Below are positions 1 to 7,358 of a stretch of 18,206 nt of DNA, one piece after another. Below the pieces are notes generated by a model. That model had not been told where the DNA came from. It did no database searches and saw only the letters and a program-made list of their open reading frames with translations. How positions within the stretch are numbered: position 1 is the stretch's first letter; each line of letters begins with the position of its first letter. A program made the position numbers and the translations under genes. The DNA is from Alphaproteobacteria bacterium (GTDB lineage Bacteria > Pseudomonadota > Alphaproteobacteria > Sphingomonadales > Sphingomonadaceae). The stretch covers positions 1-18,206 of the forward strand of contig JAGWQR010000256.1 of NCBI GenBank assembly GCA_028869975.1. Reading direction: 5' to 3'.

Positions 1-1
1 G

Positions 2-184
2 GCGCGGGTGATTGCTGCCAACAACATCCTTTCCTCAGCAGCGGGAGTCTTTGGCGGGCTGGTAGCGGCGGGGATGACTTCAATCAGGCATTTCTATCTG
101 CCGCAGACATTTCTAGTGATCGCGGCCTTCGCGCTGCTTTCGGCCCGGGTAGCACACCGATTGCATCAGGTTGGCGCGCCATGA
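2..184 (+). CDS. MFS transporter, C-terminal end (partial at 5' edge)
   Basis: An open frame enters from the left edge in frame 2 and gives 60 residues before the TGA at 182-184. It begins ARVIAANNI, a motif I associate with the LplT-like (lysophospholipid transporter) branch of the major facilitator superfamily. Two hydrophobic stretches fit the last transmembrane helices, and the tail is short and basic (ARVAHRLHQVGAP). The stop overlaps the rnr start codon as ATGA, so rnr is probably translationally coupled to it. The MFS call is fairly good; the LplT-like subfamily is an inference from one short motif. The N-terminal part lies outside the window, so an acyltransferase fusion, which some relatives have, cannot be judged. 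Confidence 0.65.
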   Translation, partial: ARVIAANNILSSAAGVFGGLVAAGMTSIRHFYLPQTFLVIAAFALLSARVAHRLHQVGAP

Positions 185-2364
185 ACAAGCCGACGAAGCG
201 TCCGCCATCGGGCGTTCCGTCGCGCCAGCAAATCCTCGACTTTATCGCGGCCAGCCCGACCTCGGCAGGCAAGCGCGAGATCGCCCGCGCGTTCGGCCTG
301 CACGGTGCCGAGAAAATCCTCCTTAAAGCACTCCTGAAAGATATGACCGACGAGGGGCTAATCGACATGGCCCCGGGCCGCGCCTTCCATAAAATGGGCG
401 GGCTGCCCAAGGTCATAGTACTGCATGTTGTGGCGGCGGACGATGGGCAGGTCTGGGCTTCCCCAGAGCATTGGGAAGCCGAGGGTGTTCCCAAGCCGCG
501 TGTGCGTGTGATCGAGCGTGGGCGGCGTAGCGCACTGGCAGTGGGTGAACGGATTCTGGCGCGCACCGAAGAAGCAGGCGGCGGCCATATCGCGCATGTG
601 ATGAAGCGGCTTGCGCGCGCAGAGGAGATGCTGCTCGGCGTGGTCGAGGCGGGTGGCGCGGGGCGATTCTGGCTCAAACCTGTGGACAAGCGCATTCGCG
701 CCTCCACACCGGTTTCAGATATTGCTGAGGCAAAACAAGGCGATCTGGTGCTCGCCGAGCGCGTGGGGCGCGGACCGCGTGCAAGCGTGCGCGTGCGTGA
801 GATTCTGGGTGACCCGCTGGCACCGCGCGCATTCAGCCTCATCGCCATTCACAAATTTGGCATTCCCGATACTTTTCCGGATGAGGTGCTGCAAGAGGCG
901 GCGCGCGTGGCAAGACAGTCGCTCGGCGAAGGGCGTGAGGATTTGCGTCATTTGCCGATTATCGCGATCGATCCCGTTGACGCGCGTGACCATGACGATG
1001 CGGTTTGGGCCGAGCCTGTCGATGGCGTCGGCTTCAAAGCGATTGTCGCGATTGCCGATGTGAGTTTTTATGTCCGTCCTGGTTCTGCGCTCGACAAAGA
1101 GGCGCGCAAGCGCGGCAACTCGGTCTATTTTCCGGATCGGGTGGTGCCGATGCTCCCCGAAACCCTCTCTGCTGATGTTTGTTCGCTCAAAGCGGGCGCG
1201 GATCGGGCAGCGCTGGTCTGTCACCTGACGATTGACACGCATGGAAACATCACCGCGCAGCGCTTTGCCCGCGCGATCATCCGCGTCGCCGCTAATCTTG
1301 CGTATGAGGAAGCGCAGTGCGTTCTTGACGGCGCAGATCATCCTCACAAAGCCGCGCTCGACGCCCTCAATACCTGCTGGCAGACACTTCGTAAGGCCCG
1401 CGCCAAACGCGCACCACTCGAACTCGAGATTCCCGAACGCCGCGTCCAGCTTGACGAGATGGGCCGCATTGTCGCGATCACGACCCGCGTCACCCGCGAT
1501 GCAAACCGGCTGATCGAAGATTTTATGATTGCCGCAAATGTCGCTACCGCCAAGGCGCTGGAAGCGAAGCGCGCGCCGGTCATGTATCGCGCGCACGAGC
1601 CGCCCGCGCGCGAAAAGCTGGAGGCGCTCAAGGATTATCTCGCGACCTTCGACATCGCCTTCACCCTGGGGCAGGTGATGACGCCAGCCATATTCAACCG
1701 CATCCTGGAACGGGTAGGCGATATGGAAGCCCGTCCGGAAATTATGGAACAAATTCTGCGCAGCCAGACCCAGGCCTATTACAGCCCTGAGCATGTCGGC
1801 CATTTCGGGCTGGCGCTCGGATCATATGCGCATTTCACCTCGCCGATCCGCCGCTATGCCGATGTGCTGGTCCACCGCGCGCTGGTGCGTGCCTATGACC
1901 TGGGCGAAGGCGGGATGAGCCATGAGGACGCGGCGCGCTTGGGCGTGACGGCCACGCATATTTCAGCGCTTGAACGCCGCGCAATGGAGGCCGAGCGCGA
2001 GACGGTCGATCGCTACATCGCCGCGCATCTTAGCACCAAGGTCGGACAGATTCTTGATACACGAATCAGCGGCGTGACCAAATTCGGCTTTTTCGCAAGC
2101 GTGGAAGGGCTGGGCGGCGACGGCCTGGTGCCCGCGAGTAGGTTGGGTGCCGAGTATTTCGACTATGACGAGAAGGAACACCGGCTGGTCGGGCAGAATA
2201 CGGGCGAGGAATATCGGCTGGGTCAGCGCCTGCCCCTTAGGCTCGCCGAGGCGGATCCGATCTCGGGTGCCCTAAAATTCGAATTGCCCGAAGGCACCAG
2301 CAATATGCCCTATCGCGGCAATCGAAACCGCGCTAAAATGCCGCACCGGAAACGTCACCGATGA
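181..2364 (+). CDS. rnr: Ribonuclease R, 3'-5' exoribonuclease
   Basis: A 727-residue protein of normal RNase R length. It degrades structured RNA processively from the 3' end in the cytoplasm and takes part in mRNA and rRNA quality control. Domains in order: a winged-helix N-terminus (about residues 12-60), cold-shock-like domains (about 70-240), the RNB catalytic domain (about 255-590), and an S1 domain (about 620-690) containing SGVTKFGFF. The RNB metal site is visible as IDPVDARDHDDA, with D264, D270, D272 and D273 in the expected positions. Further family motifs are YFPDRVVPMLPETLSADVCSL, split by no gap, and HFTSPIRRYADVLVHR. The tail is basic (NRNRAKMPHRKRHR), as is common in RNase R. 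The ATG overlaps the upstream stop and the TGA overlaps the next start, so it sits inside a coupled operon. Confidence 0.97.
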   Translation: MNKPTKRPPSGVPSRQQILDFIAASPTSAGKREIARAFGLHGAEKILLKALLKDMTDEGLIDMAPGRAFHKMGGLPKVIVLHVVAADDGQVWASPEHWEAEGVPKPRVRVIERGRRSALAVGERILARTEEAGGGHIAHVMKRLARAEEMLLGVVEAGGAGRFWLKPVDKRIRASTPVSDIAEAKQGDLVLAERVGRGPRASVRVREILGDPLAPRAFSLIAIHKFGIPDTFPDEVLQEAARVARQSLGEGREDLRHLPIIAIDPVDARDHDDAVWAEPVDGVGFKAIVAIADVSFYVRPGSALDKEARKRGNSVYFPDRVVPMLPETLSADVCSLKAGADRAALVCHLTIDTHGNITAQRFARAIIRVAANLAYEEAQCVLDGADHPHKAALDALNTCWQTLRKARAKRAPLELEIPERRVQLDEMGRIVAITTRVTRDANRLIEDFMIAANVATAKALEAKRAPVMYRAHEPPAREKLEALKDYLATFDIAFTLGQVMTPAIFNRILERVGDMEARPEIMEQILRSQTQAYYSPEHVGHFGLALGSYAHFTSPIRRYADVLVHRALVRAYDLGEGGMSHEDAARLGVTATHISALERRAMEAERETVDRYIAAHLSTKVGQILDTRISGVTKFGFFASVEGLGGDGLVPASRLGAEYFDYDEKEHRLVGQNTGEEYRLGQRLPLRLAEADPISGALKFELPEGTSNMPYRGNRNRAKMPHRKRHR

Positions 2365-3071
2365 CCCGTCATGCGCCTTTTGTCTGTTTTTGCGCTTTCT
2401 TCTGCGCTCAGACGGCTTGCGCCCAGCGCGCCTCTCTTGACATCAATGCCACGCTGACCAGCGATTACCGTTTTCGCGGTATATCGCAGAGCAATGGTGA
2501 TCCGGCGATGCAGGTGAGCGCCGAGGTCAGTCTGCCGATGGGCGCCTATGCAGGTGTATGGACCAGTTCGGTCAGTGGTGGCCTGACCGGCGGCGCAAAA
2601 GCCGAAGCTGATTTTTATGCGGGGTATCGCAAACATATGGGGTTGTTTGCCATTGATATGGGTTCACAATATAACAGCTATCCCGGCGCAGCCAGCGATC
2701 AATCTCCCAAACGCATCAAGGCATATGTCAGTGCCAGCGCAACAGTGGCGTTCACTACTCTCCGCATCGGCGCCAATCTGACGCCAGAGCAATCTGCCGT
2801 GGTGCGCGGCAAAACCTATGTCTATGGTGATGTGATCCAGCCTATCCCGCGCTTTCCCATTACGCTGCGGGGGCATTTTGGACATACATGGGCAAATACG
2901 GGTGTGGCTCCAAACTATAGCGATTATCTGGCAGGCGTTGACTATACCCGTAAAAAATGGACCTTGGAGGCAGCCTATGTTGGTACCGATATGTCACGCG
3001 CCATGGCCGGGGCGCTCTACACGCTGGTGCGCCCAAAGGTGCAGCTCTCGCTCAGCTATCAGTTGAAATAA
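2361..3071 (+). CDS. TorF family putative outer-membrane porin
   Basis: A 236-residue protein resembling the TIGR02001/TorF family of putative porins. The N-terminus looks like a signal peptide ending near ACA|QR (residues 19-22), although the hydrophobic stretch is short and unusually rich in cysteine (C9, C11, C15, C20). The mature part opens with the family-typical INATLTSDYRFRGISQSNGD and continues with alternating hydrophobic and polar stretches, as in a beta barrel. It ends in YQLK rather than a terminal aromatic residue. The start codon overlaps the rnr stop (ATGA at 2361-2364). The stop lies 20 bp inside the 3' end of the convergent ABC ATPase gene. The substrate is unknown. The family call is good; the porin function is an inherited label. 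Confidence 0.85.
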   Translation: MTRHAPFVCFCAFFCAQTACAQRASLDINATLTSDYRFRGISQSNGDPAMQVSAEVSLPMGAYAGVWTSSVSGGLTGGAKAEADFYAGYRKHMGLFAIDMGSQYNSYPGAASDQSPKRIKAYVSASATVAFTTLRIGANLTPEQSAVVRGKTYVYGDVIQPIPRFPITLRGHFGHTWANTGVAPNYSDYLAGVDYTRKKWTLEAAYVGTDMSRAMAGALYTLVRPKVQLSLSYQLK

Positions 3072-4566
3072 TCCGCCCTGCCTCAAGCCGGATAATGCGG
3101 TTGCACAGGCTGCGCGCCAGCGGTTCATCGTGCGTGATCATCAGGATGGCAAGGCCGCGTTCGGTTCGCAAGCGCATGAAGAGCGCGACAATCGCCCGTG
3201 CTGTCAAGGCATCGAGCGCAGATGTCGCCTCATCAAGCATCAGCATCTCAGGATTGCTCACCAGTGCGCGCGCCAGCGCCACCCGCTGCGCCTGCCCGCC
3301 CGAAAGCGTTTGCGGGCGGCGCTCAGTATAATCCGGCCCAAGTTCAACTGCCTCCAGCGCCGCGAGAACGCGGGCATCGCGCTCAGCCGTTGTCAGATCC
3401 GGCGCAAAGGCGCGTAAGGGTTCTGCCACCACATCGCACACCCGCCACCGCGGATCGAGGCTCGCAACCGGGTCCTGAAACACCGGCTGGATATGTTGCC
3501 GTTGACTGGTGCGCAGCTTGTGGCGTGGCGGCAGCAGCTCGCCGCGCCATAGCACCTTCCCCGAATCACACGGCCCGAGCCGCGCAATCGCACGCGCCAG
3601 CGTCGATTTGCCCGAGCCCGACGCGCCGACCAGCGCAACCGCCTCTCCTTGAGTGATTTCCAGTGAAACATGATCGACGGCTTTCAATCTATGGCCACGC
3701 CAGCCTGGTTGGCGGTAGCTGACGTGCAGGTCATGTGCAGAAAGGAGTGGGGTATGAGTGTTCCTCCTCTCCCTCCGCAGCTTTGCTGTTCCACCCTCTC
3801 GCCTGATGGGGAGAGCGCTCTCAGCTCCCCCGACGCCCAGCAACGCCCGCGCATATACCGATTGGGGGCGGGCGATCACATCGCGGGTCGGCCCCGTCTC
3901 CACCGCGCGTCCCTGATGCAGCACCACCACCTGATCAGCATCCTGGGCCACTTCCGCCAAGTCATGACTCACCAGCAGAACGCCGAGATTGCGGGTCTTG
4001 CGCAGACGCCGTAGCAATGCGCGCACCCCCGCGCGCGACTCAGCATCAAGCGCTGACGTGGGTTCGTCAGCAATCAGCAATTTTGGGGCGCGCGCTATGG
4101 CGCAGGCGATCATCACCCGCTGGCGCTGCCCGCCCGAAAGCTGGTGCGGATACCGGCGCAGCACATCGGCCAACCCATCACCCATAAGCCCGACATCAGC
4201 GAGCAGCGCGCGTAACACTTGCCTGTCATGCGCTGCACCCGATTCAACCAGATGCTGCGCCACGGTGCGATGGGCGGTGAGCGCGGTCAAAGGTTGCTGG
4301 AATGCGAAACCGACATCGCGCGCCCGCGTTTCGCGCAATTTCACCTCAGTTGTGCCGATCAACTCCTGTCCCGAAAGCCGCACCGAACCCGTTAGCCTTA
4401 CGCCATCAACCAGCCCGAACGGTGCAAAACCGGTCAGTGTCTTACCCGACCCCGATTCGCCGATCAGGGCAACGCATTCGCCGGGCTCAAGTGCAAAACT
4501 GACGTCATGAACCAGCGACCTGTCCACAACCCCGACGCCAAGCCCCTCGACTTGATAAAGACTCAT
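3052..4566 (-). CDS. ABC transporter ATPase, fused double nucleotide-binding domains, peptide/nickel type
   Basis: A 504-residue protein with two complete ABC ATPase domains in one chain, so it should energise the two permeases encoded just upstream. Domain 1 has Walker A GESGSGKT (36-43), signature LSGGQ (143-147) and Walker B LLIADEPT (163-170). Domain 2 has GASGSGKS (314-321), LSGGQ (421-425) and MLMLDEAT (441-448). The layout is like YejF/DppDF-type oligopeptide ATPases. I chose the ATG at 4566 (MSLYQVEGL): it forms an ATGA overlap with the permease stop, while the 15 extra residues of the longer frame do not look ABC-like. The linker (about 244-275) contains an Arg-rich insert encoded by a palindromic repeat at 3761-3822. 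Substrate is not determinable; peptide, dipeptide or nickel are the family options. Confidence 0.93.
   Translation of the reverse strand: MSLYQVEGLGVGVVDRSLVHDVSFALEPGECVALIGESGSGKTLTGFAPFGLVDGVRLTGSVRLSGQELIGTTEVKLRETRARDVGFAFQQPLTALTAHRTVAQHLVESGAAHDRQVLRALLADVGLMGDGLADVLRRYPHQLSGGQRQRVMIACAIARAPKLLIADEPTSALDAESRAGVRALLRRLRKTRNLGVLLVSHDLAEVAQDADQVVVLHQGRAVETGPTRDVIARPQSVYARALLGVGGAESALPIRREGGTAKLRRERRNTHTPLLSAHDLHVSYRQPGWRGHRLKAVDHVSLEITQGEAVALVGASGSGKSTLARAIARLGPCDSGKVLWRGELLPPRHKLRTSQRQHIQPVFQDPVASLDPRWRVCDVVAEPLRAFAPDLTTAERDARVLAALEAVELGPDYTERRPQTLSGGQAQRVALARALVSNPEMLMLDEATSALDALTARAIVALFMRLRTERGLAILMITHDEPLARSLCNRIIRLEAGRIISTDS
3761..3822. repeat. REP-like palindromic element inside the ABC ATPase gene
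   Basis: The region carries nested inverted repeats. CAGC-TTT-GCTG is at 3778-3788. A CTCTCGCC / GGGGAGAG hairpin with one mismatch and a TGAT loop is at 3796-3815. A perfect 12-bp palindrome, GAGAGCGCTCTC, is at 3811-3822. The flanking CCTCTCCCT and ACCCTCTC runs resemble the intergenic palindromic repeats scattered through many GC-rich proteobacterial genomes. Read on the minus strand in frame, it encodes the low-complexity linker ALPIRREGGTAKLRRERRN between the two ATPase domains. Only one copy is visible in this window, so that it belongs to a dispersed family is an inference. Confidence 0.45.
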
Positions 4567-5354
4567 GCCGACAGCCGCCCCCGCAGCCGCTCGCCGAGCA
4601 AAGTCAGGCAAATTAACAACATCATCAGTACGCCACAGGGCAGGATCAGCGCCAAGGGCGCGATGTCCATGTCATCCACCCCCTCTTTCACCAGCAGGCC
4701 GAGCGAAGTGAGCGGCTCCTGCACCCCCAGCCCTAGAAAGGAGAGAAAACTCTCGACCATCACCACCTGCGGAATTGTGATGAGCAGATAGGCAAGGATA
4801 ACACCGAAGATGTTGGGCAGGACGTGCCGTGCCACAATCTGTGGCGCGCTGGCCCCGGCAGCCTCGGATGCCAGAATGAACGGCCGCACCTTGAGTGCCA
4901 TCACCTGCGCGCGCACGACCCGCGCCGTGGTGAGCCATTCGACCGCACCAATGCCGAGAAACACGAGCAGGATCGAGCGCCCGAACACCACCATCAGCAA
5001 AATCACCACGAACATGAATGGCAGCGCATAGAGCGCATCAACCAGCCGCATCATAGCCGCATCTATCCAGCCACCGCACCAGCCCGCCACCGCGCCCCAG
5101 AACGTGCCGATGATCAGCGCGACCAGCGCCGCCGCACCCGCAATCCCGAGCGATACGCGCGTACCAGTGAGCAGCCGCGCCAGTTGATCGCGCCCCACCG
5201 AATCTGTACCGAGAATATGGCTGCCGCTGAACGGCGCGGCGCGCACGGCGCTCCAGTCAATGGCGTCAAACCGCCAGGGCAAAAACCAGGGCCCGATAAC
5301 CGCAGCGATGAGGATGACAGCCAGGATTGCAGCGGCGCGCACGATTGTGCTCAA
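4563..5354 (-). CDS. ABC transporter permease, DppC/OppC type
   Basis: A 263-residue inner-membrane permease of the peptide/nickel DppC family with about six hydrophobic segments. After the first helix comes the typical periplasmic-side motif HILGTDSVGRDQLARLL (about 46-63). The EAA loop that contacts the ATPase is ILASEAAGASAPQIVARHVLPN. The start is TTG, overlapping the stop of the upstream permease as TTGA at 5351-5354; a GTG four codons later is the alternative. The 3' end overlaps the ATPase start by 4 bp. It is shorter than E. coli YejE (341 residues), closer to DppC. It should pair with the DppB-type permease and the double ATPase to form an importer. Confidence 0.92.
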   Translation of the reverse strand: MSTIVRAAAILAVILIAAVIGPWFLPWRFDAIDWSAVRAAPFSGSHILGTDSVGRDQLARLLTGTRVSLGIAGAAALVALIIGTFWGAVAGWCGGWIDAAMMRLVDALYALPFMFVVILLMVVFGRSILLVFLGIGAVEWLTTARVVRAQVMALKVRPFILASEAAGASAPQIVARHVLPNIFGVILAYLLITIPQVVMVESFLSFLGLGVQEPLTSLGLLVKEGVDDMDIAPLALILPCGVLMMLLICLTLLGERLRGRLSA

Positions 5355-6265
5355 CCACGAATGCGCGGATCAAGCCAGCCATAGGCCAGATCCGCGAGCA
5401 GGTTGAACAGGATGATGAGCGCCGCGTAAAGAATCACCACAGCCATCACCAGCGGATAGTCTCGGTTAAGTGCGCCCTGCACAAAATAGCGTCCAAGGCC
5501 GGGCAGCGCGAATATCGTCTCGATCACCACCGCGCCGGTAAGCAGCCCGGCGGCGGCAGGCGCGAGATAGCTCGCCACAGGAATAAGTGCGGGGCGCAAG
5601 GCGTGGCGGGTGATGATGGTGAACGGGGTCAGCCCGCGCGCGCGCGCGGTGCGGATGTTATCACCACGCATCTGATCCGCCAGCGCCGCGCGCAGCAGCT
5701 TGTGGATTGCTCCTGCTACCGGCAGCGCGAGCGCCACCCCCGGCAACACGATATGATCGACGCCGCCCCAGCCCCCGACCGGCAGCCAGCCCAAGGTCAG
5801 CGCAAACAGCAGCACGAGCAGCGGCGCGCTGACAAAACTGGGTAGCGCAGTCAGGATCGTGGCGAGCGCGCCCAGCGCTGCATCCGGCCATCCCCCGCTC
5901 CAGCGCGTCGCAACAACCGCGCTGGCAATGCCCGCCATACTCGCCAGCAAAAGGGCAACGCCGCCCAAGGTCAGCGATACCGGCAGCCCCTGTACTACCA
6001 GTTGCGTGACGCTGAAATCACGATAGACCATGCTCGGCCCGAAATCGAAGCGTGCGATGTGCGAGAGATAGTCTCCGAACTGCACCAGCAACGGGCGGTT
6101 GATGCCATACGCCGCATCAAGTGCCGCGCGCGTCGGCGCATCCAATGGCCGCTCGCCATCAAAGGGCGAGCCGGGTGCCAGCCGGATCATTATAAAGGTG
6201 AGCGTTATGACGGCAAACAGCGTGGGGATTGCGATCACCAGCCGTGTTGCAATCAGGCGGAGCAA
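5351..6265 (-). CDS. ABC transporter permease, DppB/OppB type
   Basis: A 304-residue inner-membrane permease of the DppB family, of usual length. The N-terminal helix (RLIATRLVIAIPTLFAVITL) is followed by the family-typical FIMIRLAPGSPFDGERP and a periplasmic segment containing YGINRPLLVQFGDYL. The EAA-type cytoplasmic loop is seen as TARARGLTPFTIITRHALRPALIPV, about residues 207-231, and the protein ends YGWLDPRIRG, as many DppB proteins do. It begins 22 bp after the DUF3035 lipoprotein stop, so it is probably co-transcribed from the lspA promoter. It overlaps the next permease by 4 bp. No substrate-binding protein gene is adjacent. Confidence 0.93.
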   Translation of the reverse strand: MLRLIATRLVIAIPTLFAVITLTFIMIRLAPGSPFDGERPLDAPTRAALDAAYGINRPLLVQFGDYLSHIARFDFGPSMVYRDFSVTQLVVQGLPVSLTLGGVALLLASMAGIASAVVATRWSGGWPDAALGALATILTALPSFVSAPLLVLLFALTLGWLPVGGWGGVDHIVLPGVALALPVAGAIHKLLRAALADQMRGDNIRTARARGLTPFTIITRHALRPALIPVASYLAPAAAGLLTGAVVIETIFALPGLGRYFVQGALNRDYPLVMAVVILYAALIILFNLLADLAYGWLDPRIRG

Positions 6266-6287
6266 GGCAGTGCTCCACCTTTACTGC

Positions 6288-6713
6288 TCATTGACCGGCG
6301 CTGGCCTTCGCGGTTTGGCCATTGCCCTGTGGGGCTGCAAGCACATCGCGTGTGGTCGAACCTTTGTCCACCGGTGTCGTGTTCGGTGCGCCAACAGTTG
6401 AGCGAATGCCCGCGTCGGCCTGATCTTGTCCTGCCTTATTCAGAGTATGATTTTCAATCGCCGAGCGCGGCGCGGGTCCGCCGAACATTGCTTCCAGCGC
6501 TTGCGTGCTCGAATCGGCATCCTGCGGGCGCGATGCACCGGGCTTGGGCGGCACCAGCGCGAAATCCGGCGGCACAACCAAGGGCGCCATGCGCGGCACG
6601 AGAAATTCATCGGGCCGTTTGCGGTTCAGCCCTGTCTGACCGTGGTGCGCACAGCCTACCAGCACCAGAACAGCCAGCCCGGCCAGAACAAATGATTTAC
6701 GCATTCTCTTCAT
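6288..6713 (-). CDS. DUF3035 family lipoprotein
   Basis: A 141-residue predicted lipoprotein. The N-terminus is basic (MKRMRKSF), followed by a hydrophobic stretch and a lipobox LVGC with the lipidated cysteine at C21. The mature part carries the DUF3035 signature: GLNRKRPDEFLVPRMAPLVV and PPDFALVPPKPG. The remainder is polar and low in complexity and is probably disordered. Function is unknown. It overlaps the 3' end of lspA by 17 bp from the first ATG; an ATG at residue 4 would reduce this to 8 bp. The neighbourhood makes sense because LspA cleaves the signal peptides of lipoproteins such as this one. Confidence 0.85.
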   Translation of the reverse strand: MKRMRKSFVLAGLAVLVLVGCAHHGQTGLNRKRPDEFLVPRMAPLVVPPDFALVPPKPGASRPQDADSSTQALEAMFGGPAPRSAIENHTLNKAGQDQADAGIRSTVGAPNTTPVDKGSTTRDVLAAPQGNGQTAKASAGQ

Positions 6714-7224
6714 CTCCGCTTCGGGACGCCGCCCCGCTGCGTTCCTTTCCCCCCGTCCGTAGCGCCCACGCCAGCAAGATCAAGACCCCAATCGTAATTG
6801 CTGCGTCCGCCACGTTGAAAACGAGGAAGGGCGACCAGCCCCCGAAATGTATGTTGAGAAAGTCGGTGACAGCCCCAAGCCGCACCCGGTCAAGCACATT
6901 GCCCCCCGCGCCGCCCACGATCAGCCCCAGCCCGAGCGCCTCCACCCGGCTGGTTTCTCGCGCCAGCCAGATGGCGGCACCAATGCTAATGAACAGTGTG
7001 ACGCCCACCAGCACCCAGCGCTGGAGGTCGCTCTGGGCGGTCATCATCCCCCAGGAGACACCATAATTCTGGGTATAGATCAGCCGGAAGATCGGGAGAA
7101 TGTCGAGGCCATTGGTGCGTTCCGGCAGCGCCAGCGGCCCGAGCGCTATCCATTTGCTGGCCTGATCGAGCACGAAGATAACGGCTGCGAGCGCGAATCC
7201 GGTGCGGGCGGCAGGGGTTACCAT
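6697..7224 (-). CDS. lspA: Lipoprotein signal peptidase (signal peptidase II)
   Basis: A 175-residue inner-membrane aspartic protease that removes signal peptides from diacylglyceryl-modified prolipoproteins. Four hydrophobic segments are visible. Conserved blocks are NYGVSWGM (53-60), GGAGGNVLDRVRLGAVTDFLN (104-124) and FNVADAAITIG (136-146). The catalytic dyad corresponds to D121 and D140. It starts 134 bp after the ileS stop and has its own promoter-like sequence. The ribosome-binding site is weak (a G-rich run upstream of ATG). The C-terminal tail is charged (GGKERSGAASRSGDEENA), longer than in E. coli, and overlaps the lipoprotein gene. Confidence 0.96.
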   Translation of the reverse strand: MVTPAARTGFALAAVIFVLDQASKWIALGPLALPERTNGLDILPIFRLIYTQNYGVSWGMMTAQSDLQRWVLVGVTLFISIGAAIWLARETSRVEALGLGLIVGGAGGNVLDRVRLGAVTDFLNIHFGGWSPFLVFNVADAAITIGVLILLAWALRTGGKERSGAASRSGDEENA

Positions 7225-7316
7225 AACCAGTCACCCGCCCCCAAAGTGACAAAAGTGACAGTATGGTCAGGGGCGACACGCTCCCTAGGGCGGCCAGACG
7301 CAGCGCCAAGGCAGGC

Positions 7317-7345
7317 GATGTATCCTATATGGTTAATTTTGTCAA
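7317..7345 (-). promoter_or_regulatory. Sigma70-like promoter for lspA and downstream genes
   Basis: On the minus strand a perfect -35 hexamer TTGACA (7345-7340) is followed by a 17-bp spacer and TACATC (7322-7317) as a weaker -10. Transcription would begin near position 7310, giving a leader of roughly 85 nt before the lspA ATG. The spacer contains TTAACCAT (7336-7329), which matches the half-site described for the alphaproteobacterial regulator CtrA; that match is suggestive only. Confidence 0.5.
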
Positions 7346-7353
7346 GCATTAAC
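7332..7353. promoter_or_regulatory. Inverted repeat around the lspA -35 box (possible operator)
   Basis: GTTAAT (7332-7337) and ATTAAC (7348-7353) form a perfect 6-bp inverted repeat with a 10-bp spacer. The spacer holds the TTGACA -35 element. A dimeric DNA-binding protein bound here would cover the promoter. The arms are short and the surrounding DNA is AT-rich, so chance is a real alternative. Confidence 0.3.
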
Positions 7354-7358
7354 TTATA

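Larger units (their letters stand above)
7225..7358. other. Intergenic region between ileS and lspA
   Basis: This 134-bp gap is the longest gene-free stretch in the window. Its ileS-proximal third (7320-7360) is AT-rich and holds a promoter-like sequence and an inverted repeat, both on or centred for the minus strand. The rest is GC-rich leader sequence for lspA. I see no Rho-independent terminator for ileS: no GC-rich stem followed by a T run on the minus strand. Read-through from ileS into lspA is therefore possible. Confidence 0.6.

Noticed and set aside
715..1803. Long antisense open frame (362 codons) opposite rnr
   Set aside because: The plus-strand frame is an unmistakable RNase R with its catalytic motif. 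The antisense product has no recognisable motif. In GC-rich DNA, frames opposite real genes often stay open.
3052..6265. Naming the ABC genes yejB, yejE and yejF
   Set aside because: The fused double ATPase fits YejF, but both permeases are shorter than YejB and YejE and no YejA-like binding protein is adjacent, so I kept the general peptide-type call.
6002..7066. Plus-strand open frame of 354 codons opposite the permease, lipoprotein and lspA genes
   Set aside because: It runs across three convincing minus-strand genes and an intergenic gap, and its product is Arg/Ala/Pro/Ser-rich low complexity, typical of a shadow frame.
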